DNA of 36,701 nucleotides from an uncultured Eubacteriales bacterium (GCA_900546515.1 URDG01000025.1:1-36701); one strand, 5' to 3'. Shown: positions 7,283 through 15,467, numbered from the stretch's first letter. Notes: generated from the letters alone by a model not told the origin. Numbers and translations: made by a program.

Positions 7283-8304
7283 TCAGACTTTCTTCCTGTA
7301 CTCTGTCGGCGGAAGCCCGTATTCCGCACAGAAAGCGGAAGTAAATTTGTTCGGATTCAGGTATCCGATCCGGGCTGCGATCTCGCCGACTGTCAGCTCC
7401 CCTTCTCTGAGCATCCGTTCGGCTATGTTGAGGCGGTAACGCTTCATATACGAATACACGGAATCCCCATAAACGCCGCGGAAGCATCTTTTCATGACTG
7501 TAGGAGATATTGCAAAACGCGCCGACAGCTCGTCTATAGTATAGTGCTCATTGTAATGCTCCAGCAGAAAAGCGTGGATACGCTTGACCGTCTCGATCTG
7601 CGCGGCCGGAAAATATACGCGCTTTGCAGTACGCTCCGCCGGTTCAAGCCCCGTCAGCACGAGCAGCAGCTCAAGCACCTTCACCCGGATATAACCGAGC
7701 CGGATAGACGCAGGCACCTTGTACAGCTCTGAAAAGATGTGCTCCACCGTCGTATCTGCCCGGATGATCGTAAATTCAACCGCCTGAGACAGCGCTCTGA
7801 TACGCGCCAGATCCACGGCCAGCAGCTCCAGTACCTTTTCCATTTCCCCGGTGATCGCCGAAAAGTCGATCGTCACTGTGATGCCGTGGTAATGTGAGGT
7901 TGGAAACTCCGATTGATGCGCGTTATCCTGCAAAGAGCAGAAGGAAAGATCCCCGGCCGACATGTAGCAGTAACGCTGTCCCCCGAACAGGCACTCACTG
8001 CGGCCCTCTTTGCAGTAGTTTATCTCCATAACGTTCGCTGCCGGCTGCTGATGCCGGTTGCAGTACCGACATATGCATATCGTTGTAGATAAGCTCGATG
8101 CCGGGAAAAACACGGTAGAGTGAAATATCCCCCCGTGCCGCTTTCGTTTTCAAGATGGAAGCTGCTGCTTCCGTCCGCCGCGTCGTTTTCACATGCGGGA
8201 GCGCCGTACAGATCAATGCTCGCAAATCTACCGGCGGTTTCAGGCGCAGCTCCGCTTTCGCCTGACAGCAATACGTTTTTTGCAAGCTTATATGGGCTTT
8301 CCAT
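7283..8304 (-). pseudogene. AraC-family regulator broken by two frameshifts
   Basis: Reading the minus strand, a start at 8304 (AGGTGA in front) encodes a plausible N-terminus (ESPYKLAKNVLLSGES...). Near a run of six identical bases (8129-8134) sense moves one frame over (DISLYRVFPGIELIYND). Around 8028-8050, within a CAG/CCGGCAGC repeat, it moves again into the long frame ending at 7283 (NVMEINYCKEGRSEC onward). Pieced together this is about 340 residues: an AraC-type ligand domain and a C-terminal double helix-turn-helix (YTIDELSARFAISPTVMKRC, TVGEIAARIGYLNPNKF). The longest intact frame starts late at 8113 and would lack the sensor start. It likely once controlled the adjoining transporter. 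Sequencing error at homopolymers is the alternative. Confidence 0.75.
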
Positions 8305-8516
8305 CTGTCGTCACCTGCCTGTCAGAAAATCTACCCAAAATGTATCACACAACATCCGGCCGGTCAAGAATCGGCAGCCGCGCAGTTTTCTGCCTAAGGA
8401 CAACATATCAACGCCCGCGTCCTCCGACGCCTGCGCTGTTTTTTATCATTGCGCGGCATGCAGGCAGCGAGAATGCGATTTGATTTTACATACTTGTCAT
8501 TGAAAACGCGCACTGC

Positions 8517-8544
8517 TTGACATATAATATATTTGTTTATTACA
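8517..8544 (+). promoter_or_regulatory. Likely promoter of larBEC
   Basis: TTGACA at 8517-8522 and TATTAC at 8539-8544, 16 bases apart, lie 25 bases before the larB start. The -35 box is perfect and the -10 box is weak. The rest of 8305-8516 shows no clear gene or riboswitch. Confidence 0.5.
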
Positions 8545-8569
8545 TCAATTATTTTATGGGAGCTTCTTT

Positions 8570-9322
8570 ATGGATAAACATGAACTTACGGAGCTGCTCA
8601 ATGACGTCGCGGCGGGCAAAGTGACCGCCGGCGATGCGGCGCTCAAGCTGAAAATGCAGCCCTTTCTGGAGATAAGCGATTATGCCAAGGTGGACATGCA
8701 CCGCGGTGTCCGGCAGGGCGTACCCGAGGTAATATTCGGGGCCGGGAAAACGAAAGAGCATATTCTGGGCATTGCGCAGGCCATGCTCAAAAACGGTCAG
8801 GAGACCGTTCTCGTCACGCGCCTTTCGGAAGAGGCGGCGGAATACGTCGGCAGCGCGCTTCCGTTCGACTATAACAAGCTCTCCCAGACCGGCGTTATAG
8901 GCGCAAAGCCCGCGCTGACCGGAAAAGGAAAGATCGTCGTCGCCACAGGCGGCACCAGCGACATCCCCGTGGCAGAGGAGGCCGCCGTTACGGCCGAGAC
9001 GCTGGGGAATGAGGTCATCCGGCTTTACGACGTGGGCGTGTCCGGAATACACCGGCTCATGTCGCATCTCGATATAATAATGAGTGCGCGCGCGATCGTC
9101 GCCGTTGCGGGGATGGAGGGCGCGCTGCCAAGCGTCATCGGAGGTCTTGCCGACTGCCCGGTCATCGCCGTTCCCACCAGCGTAGGTTACGGCGCGTCGC
9201 TGGGCGGTATCGCGGCGCTGCTGTCCATGCTCAACTCCTGCGCAAGCGGCGTATCCGTTGTCAATATAGATAACGGATACGCCGCAGGGTATATGGCGAG
9301 CATGATAAATCATCTGGATTGA
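8570..9322 (+). CDS. larB: LarB, pyridinium-3,5-biscarboxylic acid mononucleotide synthase
   Basis: LarB carboxylates and hydrolyses nicotinic acid adenine dinucleotide (NaAD) to pyridinium-3,5-biscarboxylic acid mononucleotide, the first step to the nickel-pincer nucleotide cofactor of lactate racemase. The 250-residue length fits the family. An N-terminal helical part (1-110, including RQGVPEVIFGAGKTKEHI) precedes a PurE-like domain (about 115-245) with ATGGTSDIPVAEEAA and the Gly-rich VPTSVGYGASLGG loop. GGGAGC at 8558-8563 sits before the ATG. It leads a tight larB-larE-larC operon. Confidence 0.92.
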   Translation: MDKHELTELLNDVAAGKVTAGDAALKLKMQPFLEISDYAKVDMHRGVRQGVPEVIFGAGKTKEHILGIAQAMLKNGQETVLVTRLSEEAAEYVGSALPFDYNKLSQTGVIGAKPALTGKGKIVVATGGTSDIPVAEEAAVTAETLGNEVIRLYDVGVSGIHRLMSHLDIIMSARAIVAVAGMEGALPSVIGGLADCPVIAVPTSVGYGASLGGIAALLSMLNSCASGVSVVNIDNGYAAGYMASMINHLD

Positions 9323-9332
9323 GGGGCGCAGC

Positions 9333-10088
9333 GTGGAACTGAAAGAATTTTTTGAGGTGAGCAAAAAGGCCGCACTCGCCTTTTCCGGCGGTGTCGACTC
9401 TTCATACCTGCTGTACGCCGGTCTCAAATACGGCGCAGATATAAAGCCTTACTATGTGAAGTCCCAGTTTCAGCCCGAGTTTGAATTTTACGACGCCGAG
9501 AGGCTCGCCGCCGGGCTTGGAGCGGATATGACCGTCATTCGTGCAGACATTCTTGCATGCCGGCAGGTTCGGGAGAATCCGACTGACCGCTGCTATTACT
9601 GCAAGCGCACCATAATGTCAAAAATCATCAGCGCAGCCGCGGACGACGGCTACACGGTACTGCTCGACGGTTCAAACGCGAGCGACGACAGCAGCGACCG
9701 TCCCGGTATGCGCGCCGCGGGCGAGCTGCACATACTCTCCCCTCTGCGTGAATGCGGTCTTACAAAGGGCGATATCCGCCGTCTCTCAAAGGACGCCGGA
9801 CTGTTCACATGGTCCAAGCCCGCTTATGCCTGTCTCGCCACAAGAGTGAAAACCGGCGAAGAGCTAACGAACGAGCGCCTGAAAAACATAGAGGCCAGCG
9901 AGGACTATCTCTTCTCACGCGGATATACGGACTTCCGTGTACGCACGAGCGGCAGCTCGGCCCTGCTGCAATTCACCGCAGACCAGCTCGGCGATGCGCA
10001 GGCACATGAGCGCGAGCTTTTCAGCGCGCTCTCCGTATATTTCGACGATATAAAAATTGACACGAACGCGAGGACTAAAAGCCTATGA
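9333..10088 (+). CDS. larE: LarE, sulfur transferase for the nickel-pincer cofactor
   Basis: LarE adenylates the pyridinium bis-carboxylate and replaces each carboxylate oxygen with sulfur to give the dithio-acid. It has an N-terminal PP-loop (AFSGGVDSSYL, residues 16-26), DRCYYCK (C87, C90) and KPAYACLATR with C167. In family terms C167 aligns with the sacrificial Cys of the one-Cys type. The extra C87/C90 pair suggests the three-Cys type that binds a 4Fe-4S cluster and could use external sulfide; that assignment is inference. The start is GTG at 9333 after GAGGGG (9321-9326), 10 bases downstream of larB, and the stop overlaps the larC start (ATGA). Confidence 0.92.
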   Translation: MELKEFFEVSKKAALAFSGGVDSSYLLYAGLKYGADIKPYYVKSQFQPEFEFYDAERLAAGLGADMTVIRADILACRQVRENPTDRCYYCKRTIMSKIISAAADDGYTVLLDGSNASDDSSDRPGMRAAGELHILSPLRECGLTKGDIRRLSKDAGLFTWSKPAYACLATRVKTGEELTNERLKNIEASEDYLFSRGYTDFRVRTSGSSALLQFTADQLGDAQAHERELFSALSVYFDDIKIDTNARTKSL

Positions 10089-11296
10089 AAACGCTCTATT
10101 TCGACTGCGCGATGGGCGCAGCCGGCGATATGCTCATGGGGGCGCTGTCGGAACTGCACCCGGACAGGGACGGTTTCCTCGCCCGTTTGAACCGCGCGCT
10201 GGCCGGACGCGCCGTAGTCTCTGCCGCGCCGGACAGTAAATGCGGCATATCCGGCACGCACATAAGCGTCAGCATCAACGGCCGTGAAGAGGGCGAAGAG
10301 CCGGACGGGCACTGCGATGCCGGGCATCATCACCATCACACATCCGTAAGCGAGATATTCGCATTTCTCGATCATGCCGAGGCTGACAGCGCCGTTATAG
10401 CCGATGCGAAAGCGGTATACACGCTCCTCGCCGATGCTGAGAGCCGTGTGCATGGCCGTCCCATTGAGAATATACATTTTCATGAGATAGGCTCGCTGGA
10501 CGCGCTGGCGGATATACTCGGCGTCTCCATGCTCATCCACGAGCTTGCACCGGACAAAATAGTATGCTCTCCGATCAACGTCGGCAGCGGAACCGTAAAA
10601 TGCGCGCACGGCATTCTGCCCGTACCCGCTCCCGCAACAGAGCTTATTCTGCGCGGCGTGCCGGTATACGGCGGCAGCATCCGCGGCGAGCTCTGCACCC
10701 CTACCGGTGCCGCGCTTCTGAAGCATTTCAGCACCGGCTTCGGCGAAATACCGCTTATGAGTGTTTCGGCTGCCGGATACGGTACCGGCACGAAGAATTT
10801 TGACGCCGCCAATGTAGTGCGCGCCATGATCGGAGAAAGCCGCAGCGATGCCGGAGAAATATTGGAGCTGAAATGCAATCTTGACGATATGACAGCCGAA
10901 GAGGTGGGCTACGCACAGGAAATGCTGTTCAGCGCCGGTGCACTGGACGTATACACCGCGCCCATAGGCATGAAGAAAAACCGCCCTGCCGTTCTCCTCA
11001 CCTGTATGTGCCGGAGAGAGCAGCGCGACGAAATGCTCAGGTGCATATTTGCAAACACCTCGACGCTTGGCGTAAGGGAGTATGTCTGCTCCCGCTATAC
11101 GCTCTCACGCCGTGAAGAATCCGTTGAGACGGAGTACGGCGCCGTGCATATAAAAAGCGCCTCCGGCTGGGGCGTCAGCCGCAGCAAGCCTGAGTACGAA
11201 GATGTCGCACGTATTGCCAGAGAAACCGGGAGATCATTTCACGAGGTAGCAAGCTGGATAATGTCCGCGCTAAATAACGCGCCTGTCTCTCACTGA
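10085..11296 (+). CDS. larC: LarC, nickel-insertion protein (single reading frame)
   Basis: LarC is the CTP-dependent nickel insertase that completes the nickel-pincer nucleotide. This 403-residue protein is one uninterrupted frame, unlike the Lactobacillus plantarum gene that needs ribosomal frameshifting between larC1 and larC2. It opens with the family signature YFDCAMGAAGDMLMGAL, carries a nickel-binding-type His run (HHHHH, residues 81-85), then IHFHEIGSLDALADILG and the conserved C-terminal region. It overlaps larE by 4 bases, so translation is probably coupled. No larA homologue is present in the window; the partner enzyme must be elsewhere. Confidence 0.92.
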   Translation: MKTLYFDCAMGAAGDMLMGALSELHPDRDGFLARLNRALAGRAVVSAAPDSKCGISGTHISVSINGREEGEEPDGHCDAGHHHHHTSVSEIFAFLDHAEADSAVIADAKAVYTLLADAESRVHGRPIENIHFHEIGSLDALADILGVSMLIHELAPDKIVCSPINVGSGTVKCAHGILPVPAPATELILRGVPVYGGSIRGELCTPTGAALLKHFSTGFGEIPLMSVSAAGYGTGTKNFDAANVVRAMIGESRSDAGEILELKCNLDDMTAEEVGYAQEMLFSAGALDVYTAPIGMKKNRPAVLLTCMCRREQRDEMLRCIFANTSTLGVREYVCSRYTLSRREESVETEYGAVHIKSASGWGVSRSKPEYEDVARIARETGRSFHEVASWIMSALNNAPVSH

Positions 11297-11325
11297 CATA
11301 TATTTACTGTTTAACATAAAGAAAC

Positions 11326-11376
11326 GCCCCGGCGCTGAAGCAGGAGACCTGCCGAAACAGCTGCCGGGGCATCTTT
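11326..11376 (+). terminator. Terminator after larC
   Basis: GCCCCGGC (11326-11333) pairs with GCCGGGGC (11363-11370), with a GCTG/CAGC inner extension and a modest T-rich tail. It probably also serves the converging rrf2 gene. Confidence 0.65.
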
Positions 11377-11392
11377 ATATCCATATATCCGT

Positions 11393-11818
11393 TTATATCA
11401 CATAATCCTGCCCTATCTCAGTGTTCATGAGATCCGCAAGCGTTATCCCGTCGAAATAATCGTTCGTCATTTTATAATACCTTTCCCACATCGGGAGCGT
11501 CCTGCACGCCGCCGCGCGCGGACACGGCTCTGCATTTTGCCCAAGGCATGCCACCGGCGCAAGGTCCCCCTCCGCTGCGCGCAGTATCTCGCCCACGGTA
11601 TAGTTTTCCGGCTCGCGGCACAGCTTGTATCCGCCGCCCTTGCCATGCTGCCCCTCGACGAACTTTTCCTTCGTCAGCAGCGGCATGATGCGCTCAATAT
11701 ATTTAAGCGATATTTCCTGCCTCTCGGCAACTTCCTTCATCGGTATAAACTGTCCGTTTCTGTGCTCTGCAAGATCTATCAGCACCCTGAGGGCATATCT
11801 CCCGCGCGTAGAAATCAT
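11393..11818 (-). CDS. Rrf2-family regulator with Cys triad
   Basis: This 141-residue winged-helix regulator has the Rrf2 opening MISTRGRYALRVLIDLAEH, a recognition region (ISLKYIERIMPLL), the wing GKGGGYKLCREPENYTVGEI, and a Cys cluster (C91, C99, C105). Such clusters bind Fe-S in IscR, NsrR and RsrR. A cysteine-metabolism role is suggested by the neighbours mnmA and cysK and by a shared promoter dyad. The ATG at 11818 is preferred, with GGAGAT 8 bases away; a GTG two codons earlier (11824) sits too close. It has its own promoter. Whether it is IscR-like (Fe-S) or CymR-like (cysteine) cannot be decided here; the Cys triad favours a cluster. Confidence 0.88.
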   Translation of the reverse strand: MISTRGRYALRVLIDLAEHRNGQFIPMKEVAERQEISLKYIERIMPLLTKEKFVEGQHGKGGGYKLCREPENYTVGEILRAAEGDLAPVACLGQNAEPCPRAAACRTLPMWERYYKMTNDYFDGITLADLMNTEIGQDYVI

Positions 11819-11843
11819 ATGCACACATCTCCTTGCATGGCAA

Positions 11844-11873
11844 ATTATACTACAATTACGGTAGGCAAGTCAA
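11844..11873 (-). promoter_or_regulatory. rrf2 promoter with internal CTAC-N7-GTAG dyad
   Basis: On the minus strand TTGACT (11873-11868) and TATAAT (11849-11844) are 18 bases apart. Between them lies CTAC-N7-GTAG (11850-11864). The same dyad with the same 7-base spacing occurs at the cysK promoter, which suggests autoregulation by the Rrf2 protein. Confidence 0.65.
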
Positions 11874-11880
11874 ATATCAT

Positions 11881-12951
11881 TTACCGGCCCGGTGTGATGA
11901 CTCCGCCGCCCAGTACAACGTCGCCGTCATAAAGCACCGCTGCCTGCCCCGGAGTGACAGCGCGCTGCGGCTCGTCAAAGATGATGCGGACATGCTCCGC
12001 ATCCAGCGGCTCTGCTGCCGCGCTCTGCTCACGCTGGCGGTAACGTGTTCTGACCGTACAGCGCACAGGCCCCTCCGGCACCTCTCCGGAGATCCAATTG
12101 AAGTCCTCCGTCACCGTTTCCATGCTGTACAAATCCTTTTCATCTCCGAGCACGACGGTGTTGTTTTCCGGGCAGATGCGGCAGACATACTTCTTTGCAC
12201 CGAGCGACACGCCTAGTCCCCTGTGCTGTCCCACCGTATAGCGGATTATTCCGCCGTGCCTCCCCAGCACTCTGCCAGACGTGTCCACAAAGTCTCCCGC
12301 CTCTGCTTTTCTGCCTGTGCTGAGCTCTATGACGCGCGCATAATCCCCGTCCGGGACAAAGCATATATCCTGACTGTCCGGCTTGGCCGCGTTGATAAAG
12401 CCGCCCTCCTCCGCGATTTCGCGCGTCTTCGTCTTCCTCAGACCGCCAAGCGGAAAGAGCGTATGGGCCAGCTGCCGCTGCGTCATGGCATAGAGCACAT
12501 AGCTCTGATCCTTCGTTTCATCCAGCGCCTTTTTCAGCAGGTATTTCCCATCCCGGTACTCTATGCGCGCATAATGTCCCGTCGCAATATGGCTGCATCC
12601 CAGCGCACGTGCGCGGTCAAAAAGCTTATCAAATTTCATAAAGCGGTTGCAGTCGATGCACGGATTCGGCGTCAGGCCGCGGCAATAGCTGCCGGCAAAT
12701 CTCTCTATCACCTTTTCCCTGAAATCGTCTGAAAAATTGAACACGTAGTACGGCATGCCAAGCTCATACGCCACACTGCGCGCATCCTCTACATCGTCCA
12801 GCGAGCAGCAGGTATATGCGCGCGGTATGCCCGCGTCCTCATTCTCGTAAAGCTTCATCGTGCAGCCTATGCAGTCGTTGCCCGCATCGCGCAGCAGCTT
12901 CGCCGCAACGCTGGAATCGACGCCGCCGCTCATCGCAACAAGTATTTTCAT
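11881..12951 (-). CDS. mnmA: MnmA, tRNA-specific 2-thiouridylase
   Basis: MnmA makes 2-thiouridine at position 34 of tRNA Lys, Glu and Gln, taking sulfur from a persulfide donor and activating the base with ATP. The 356-residue protein has the PP-loop MSGGVDSSVAAKLL (7-20), the catalytic Cys in TPNPCIDCN (C98) and the second catalytic Cys in SQDICFV (C197), with GHYARI in between and a C-terminal beta barrel. The frame is open further upstream, but family start MKILVAMSGG points to ATG 12951; ATG 12957 two codons earlier is possible. It lies downstream of cysK on the same strand. Confidence 0.92.
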   Translation of the reverse strand: MKILVAMSGGVDSSVAAKLLRDAGNDCIGCTMKLYENEDAGIPRAYTCCSLDDVEDARSVAYELGMPYYVFNFSDDFREKVIERFAGSYCRGLTPNPCIDCNRFMKFDKLFDRARALGCSHIATGHYARIEYRDGKYLLKKALDETKDQSYVLYAMTQRQLAHTLFPLGGLRKTKTREIAEEGGFINAAKPDSQDICFVPDGDYARVIELSTGRKAEAGDFVDTSGRVLGRHGGIIRYTVGQHRGLGVSLGAKKYVCRICPENNTVVLGDEKDLYSMETVTEDFNWISGEVPEGPVRCTVRTRYRQREQSAAAEPLDAEHVRIIFDEPQRAVTPGQAAVLYDGDVVLGGGVITPGR

Positions 12952-12975
12952 CGGCATTATCCCTGACATAAGATT

Positions 12976-13004
12976 TGTGCCCCGGTGATAAACGCCGGGG
13001 CACA
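12976..13004 (-). terminator. Hairpin between cysK and mnmA, weak terminator or attenuator
   Basis: TGTGCCCCGG (12976-12985) pairs perfectly with CCGGGGCACA (12995-13004) around a 9-base loop. The minus-strand tail is not T-rich, so partial read-through into mnmA is likely. Confidence 0.5.
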
Positions 13005-13031
13005 GCATACATAATTGAAATACTTCTGTTA

Positions 13032-13964
13032 TCAGTCGGCAAACAGCGGGGTAGAAAGGTATCTGTCGCCGGTGTCGGGCAGCAGCACGACGATGGTCTT
13101 GCCCTCATTGCCGGGGCGCTTTGCCAGCTCTATACCTGCCCACAGCGCAGCGCCGGAGGATATGCCGACAAGCACGCCCTCGCTCTTGCCGATGAGCTTG
13201 CCGGTTGCGAAAGCATCCTCATTGGCGACAGGGATGATCTCATCGTATACCTTCGTGTCGAGGACATCGGGGACAAAGCCCGCGCCTATGCCCTGTATCT
13301 TATGTGCGCCGGAAACGCCCTTTGACAGCACCGGAGAAGTAGCCGGCTCGACTGCGACGACCTTGACGCCGGGGTTCCTGCTCTTGAGATACTCTCCGAC
13401 GCCGGTGATTGTGCCGCCGGTGCCTACGCCTGCGACAAAATAGTCGACCTTGCCGTCGGTATCCTCGTATATCTCCGGACCGGTAGTCTCAAAGTGCGCT
13501 TTGGGGTTCTCCGGATTTACAAACTGACCGGGAACAAAGCTGTTCGGGATTTCCTTTGCAAGCTCATCAGCCTTGGCAATGGCTCCCTTCATGCCCTTTG
13601 CCCCCTCTGTGAGCACGAGCTCCGCGCCGTATGCCTTCATGATCTGACGGCGCTCAATGGACATGGTCTCCGGCATGACTATTATAATACGGTAGCCGCG
13701 GGCCGCCGCGACGGATGCAAGGCCTATGCCCGTGTTGCCGGAGGTCGGCTCGATAATAACGGAGCCCTCCTTGAGGATGCCCTTTGCCTCGGCGTCGTCT
13801 ATCATTGCCTTTGCAACTCTGTCCTTGACGGAGCCGGCAGGATTGAAGTACTCAAGCTTTGCAACGAGCTTTGCCTTCAGGCCGAGCTTCTTTTCTATAT
13901 GAGTCAGCTCCAGAAGCGGAGTTTTGCCGATAAGCTGGTCAGCGGAAGTGTATATGTTAGACAT
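13032..13964 (-). CDS. cysK: Cysteine synthase A (O-acetylserine sulfhydrylase)
   Basis: CysK makes L-cysteine from O-acetyl-L-serine and sulfide with pyridoxal phosphate. The 310-residue length is standard. The PLP lysine lies in PAGSVKDR (K47), the substrate loop is TSGNTG (74-79), and the phosphate-binding loop is GVGTGGTITG (179-188). AAGGAG precedes the ATG at 13964. A consensus promoter lies about 200 bases upstream, leaving a long leader that carries a dyad shared with the rrf2 promoter and a short Cys-containing reading frame. Regulation by the nearby Rrf2 protein and possibly by the leader is inferred. Confidence 0.95.
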   Translation of the reverse strand: MSNIYTSADQLIGKTPLLELTHIEKKLGLKAKLVAKLEYFNPAGSVKDRVAKAMIDDAEAKGILKEGSVIIEPTSGNTGIGLASVAAARGYRIIIVMPETMSIERRQIMKAYGAELVLTEGAKGMKGAIAKADELAKEIPNSFVPGQFVNPENPKAHFETTGPEIYEDTDGKVDYFVAGVGTGGTITGVGEYLKSRNPGVKVVAVEPATSPVLSKGVSGAHKIQGIGAGFVPDVLDTKVYDEIIPVANEDAFATGKLIGKSEGVLVGISSGAALWAGIELAKRPGNEGKTIVVLLPDTGDRYLSTPLFAD

Positions 13965-14058
13965 GATAAAATCTCCTTAAATTAAAATATGTTTTCATAG
14001 TATCAATAATATACTTTATTTGATTCTGAGCTTGATGGCGCCGTGCTGCAAGTACGGT

Positions 14059-14115
14059 TCAGCGACATCTCCGACATCGGAGATCCATATTTTGCGGAAA
14101 TCTGAACGCTTTCAT
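14059..14115 (-). other. Candidate Cys-containing leader peptide upstream of cysK
   Basis: Within the cysK leader, ATG 14115 has GAGG seven bases upstream and opens 18 codons ending LRCRRCR then TGA. Two Cys codons lie among Arg codons just before the stop. A perfect dyad (ATCTCCGA/TCGGAGAT, 14067-14084) overlaps the Cys codons. This could be a cysteine-sensing attenuator, but the sequence also reads open in another frame, so it may be chance. Confidence 0.3.
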
Positions 14116-14144
14116 GTTACCGCCTCATTTCGCCGGTTCTTTTT

Positions 14145-14161
14145 CCTACTTCTCTTGTAGG
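14145..14161 (-). promoter_or_regulatory. CCTAC-N7-GTAGG dyad, predicted Rrf2 operator at cysK
   Basis: CCTAC (14145-14149) and GTAGG (14157-14161) form a perfect dyad with a 7-base spacer, at the predicted transcription start. The rrf2 promoter carries CTAC-N7-GTAG with the same spacing. Confidence 0.55.
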
Positions 14162-14169
14162 TTGGTTGT

Positions 14170-14198
14170 ATTATAGCCCCGTCTCCGCATTTTGTCAA
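14170..14198 (-). promoter_or_regulatory. Consensus cysK promoter
   Basis: On the minus strand TTGACA (14198-14193) and TATAAT (14175-14170) are separated by exactly 17 bases, a full consensus vegetative promoter. The dyad just downstream suggests that such a strong promoter is held by a repressor. Confidence 0.8.
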
Positions 14199-14246
14199 CA
14201 GTTTTTTTGAAAAAATTCTAATTTCAACTTTTAAGTGTTAAGTGTT

Positions 14247-14290
14247 AAAATTCCCTGTATGGCCATATATTTGGCCATACAGGGAATTTT
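14247..14290. terminator. Bidirectional terminator after the methyltransferase gene
   Basis: A perfect 19-base inverted repeat (14247-14265 with 14272-14290) has a 6-base loop and A/T-rich ends on both sides. It lies directly after the TAA of the minus-strand methyltransferase gene and insulates it from the cysK promoter. Confidence 0.85.
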
Positions 14291-15457
14291 TTAATGTTTT
14301 CCGTCTTCGGCAAGCTTGAGCAGCGTCTGCCGGAAGCCATATTTATCCGCGAGCGCGCGGGCATTTTTCAGTCTTTTTTCTCCCCTGCTGCCGCCTTCAA
14401 CGGCGCGTATCATGAGATTCTTCGGAGAATGTTCAAAGTCTATGAATTCTATCATGTCTACTCTGTAGCCCATATCCTCGAGCACCGCGGCACGGATGGC
14501 ATCTGTCAGAAGCGCGGACATACGCTCCTTTATTATGCCGTGAGACATGAAGATGTCAAGCTCGCCGCCTTTCCTGATGGTACTGTTGACCTCATGCTGG
14601 CAGCATGGCACGGAGAAAATGTACTTCGCTTTCTTTTTCAGCGCGTACCAGAGCGCATAGTCGGTTGCCGTATCGCAGGCATGGAGCGTGACGATCATGT
14701 CGATATGCTCATCATAGAGCACATCGCGCGTCACGTCGGCCCGGACAAAGCGCAGCCCCGTATAGCCGTACTTTGCGGCCACGGCGTTGCAGTGCTCGAC
14801 CACATCCTCCTTCAGGTCGTAGCCGATGATCTTTGCATCTATCCCGCGCTTGACGGTGAAATAATAATAAAGGATAAACGTGAGATACGACTTGCCGCAG
14901 CCAAAATCGAGTATGGTTATCTCTTTGCGGTCGGTCTTTGAGAACTCGTCGTCTATGAGCTGTATAAAGCGGTTTATCTGCTTGTACTTGTCATACTTGG
15001 CACGGACAACATGAAAATCCGCCGAAAACACGCCGAGATCAACGAGCGCCGGAATATTTTCGCCCTCTGTGAGAATATAGCTCTTCTCCCTGTCGTGCGC
15101 CTTTGATCCGCCTCCCGGCGCCGGCACAGACGCCTGAAGACGGCGCTTATAGCCGCCTCTGGCTTTGAGGATATACTGCGCGGACGATTCCTGCGTGACG
15201 ATCAGCGCCTGACGGTAGCGTCCATCGAGCTCATCGGCGCAAATGCGCAGCAGCCCGGCCGCGCCCATATTTCTGTGAAAGGCCTTATTGTTCCGGAAAC
15301 TCTCGATCTGATACCGCTCTTCACCCTTTATCATCACAGGCCTGATAATTACCTTGCTGTCCGCAAGCGTGTCCACCGGCTGGCTGAACACCGCCTTGCT
15401 CAGCTTCGGCAATCCGGCCTCGAGGTCGGCGCAAAGTCTGGAAACCGTATTTTCCAT
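14291..15457 (-). CDS. SAM-dependent methyltransferase, METTL25/RRNAD1-like
   Basis: This 388-residue protein has an N-terminal region of about 175 residues with no domain I recognise, then a class I methyltransferase fold. Motif I is ITILDFGCGKSYLTFILYYY (180-199), followed by HACDTATDYAL (259-269) and VPCCQHE (283-289). The LDFGCGKSYLTF and HACDTATD pair is characteristic of Methyltransf_32, the group containing METTL25, RRNAD1 and GSTCD-like proteins; the substrate of bacterial members is not established to my knowledge. Its start lies 10 bases after the rsmI stop, so the two are co-transcribed, which makes an RNA or translation-factor substrate reasonable. Confidence 0.85.
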   Translation of the reverse strand: MENTVSRLCADLEAGLPKLSKAVFSQPVDTLADSKVIIRPVMIKGEERYQIESFRNNKAFHRNMGAAGLLRICADELDGRYRQALIVTQESSAQYILKARGGYKRRLQASVPAPGGGSKAHDREKSYILTEGENIPALVDLGVFSADFHVVRAKYDKYKQINRFIQLIDDEFSKTDRKEITILDFGCGKSYLTFILYYYFTVKRGIDAKIIGYDLKEDVVEHCNAVAAKYGYTGLRFVRADVTRDVLYDEHIDMIVTLHACDTATDYALWYALKKKAKYIFSVPCCQHEVNSTIRKGGELDIFMSHGIIKERMSALLTDAIRAAVLEDMGYRVDMIEFIDFEHSPKNLMIRAVEGGSRGEKRLKNARALADKYGFRQTLLKLAEDGKH

Positions 15458-15467
15458 CGCCGTACCC

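Noticed and set aside
8549..9427. 292-codon minus-strand frame opposite larB
   Set aside because: It is antisense to a certain larB gene, has no domain, and extends across the larB-larE junction.
10085..11296. Programmed frameshift in larC
   Set aside because: The gene is one continuous 403-codon frame, so the larC1/larC2 arrangement does not apply.
14059..14165. T-box or SAM riboswitch in the cysK leader
   Set aside because: I looked for the conserved T-box and S-box core sequences and did not find them. Only a short frame and two dyads are visible.
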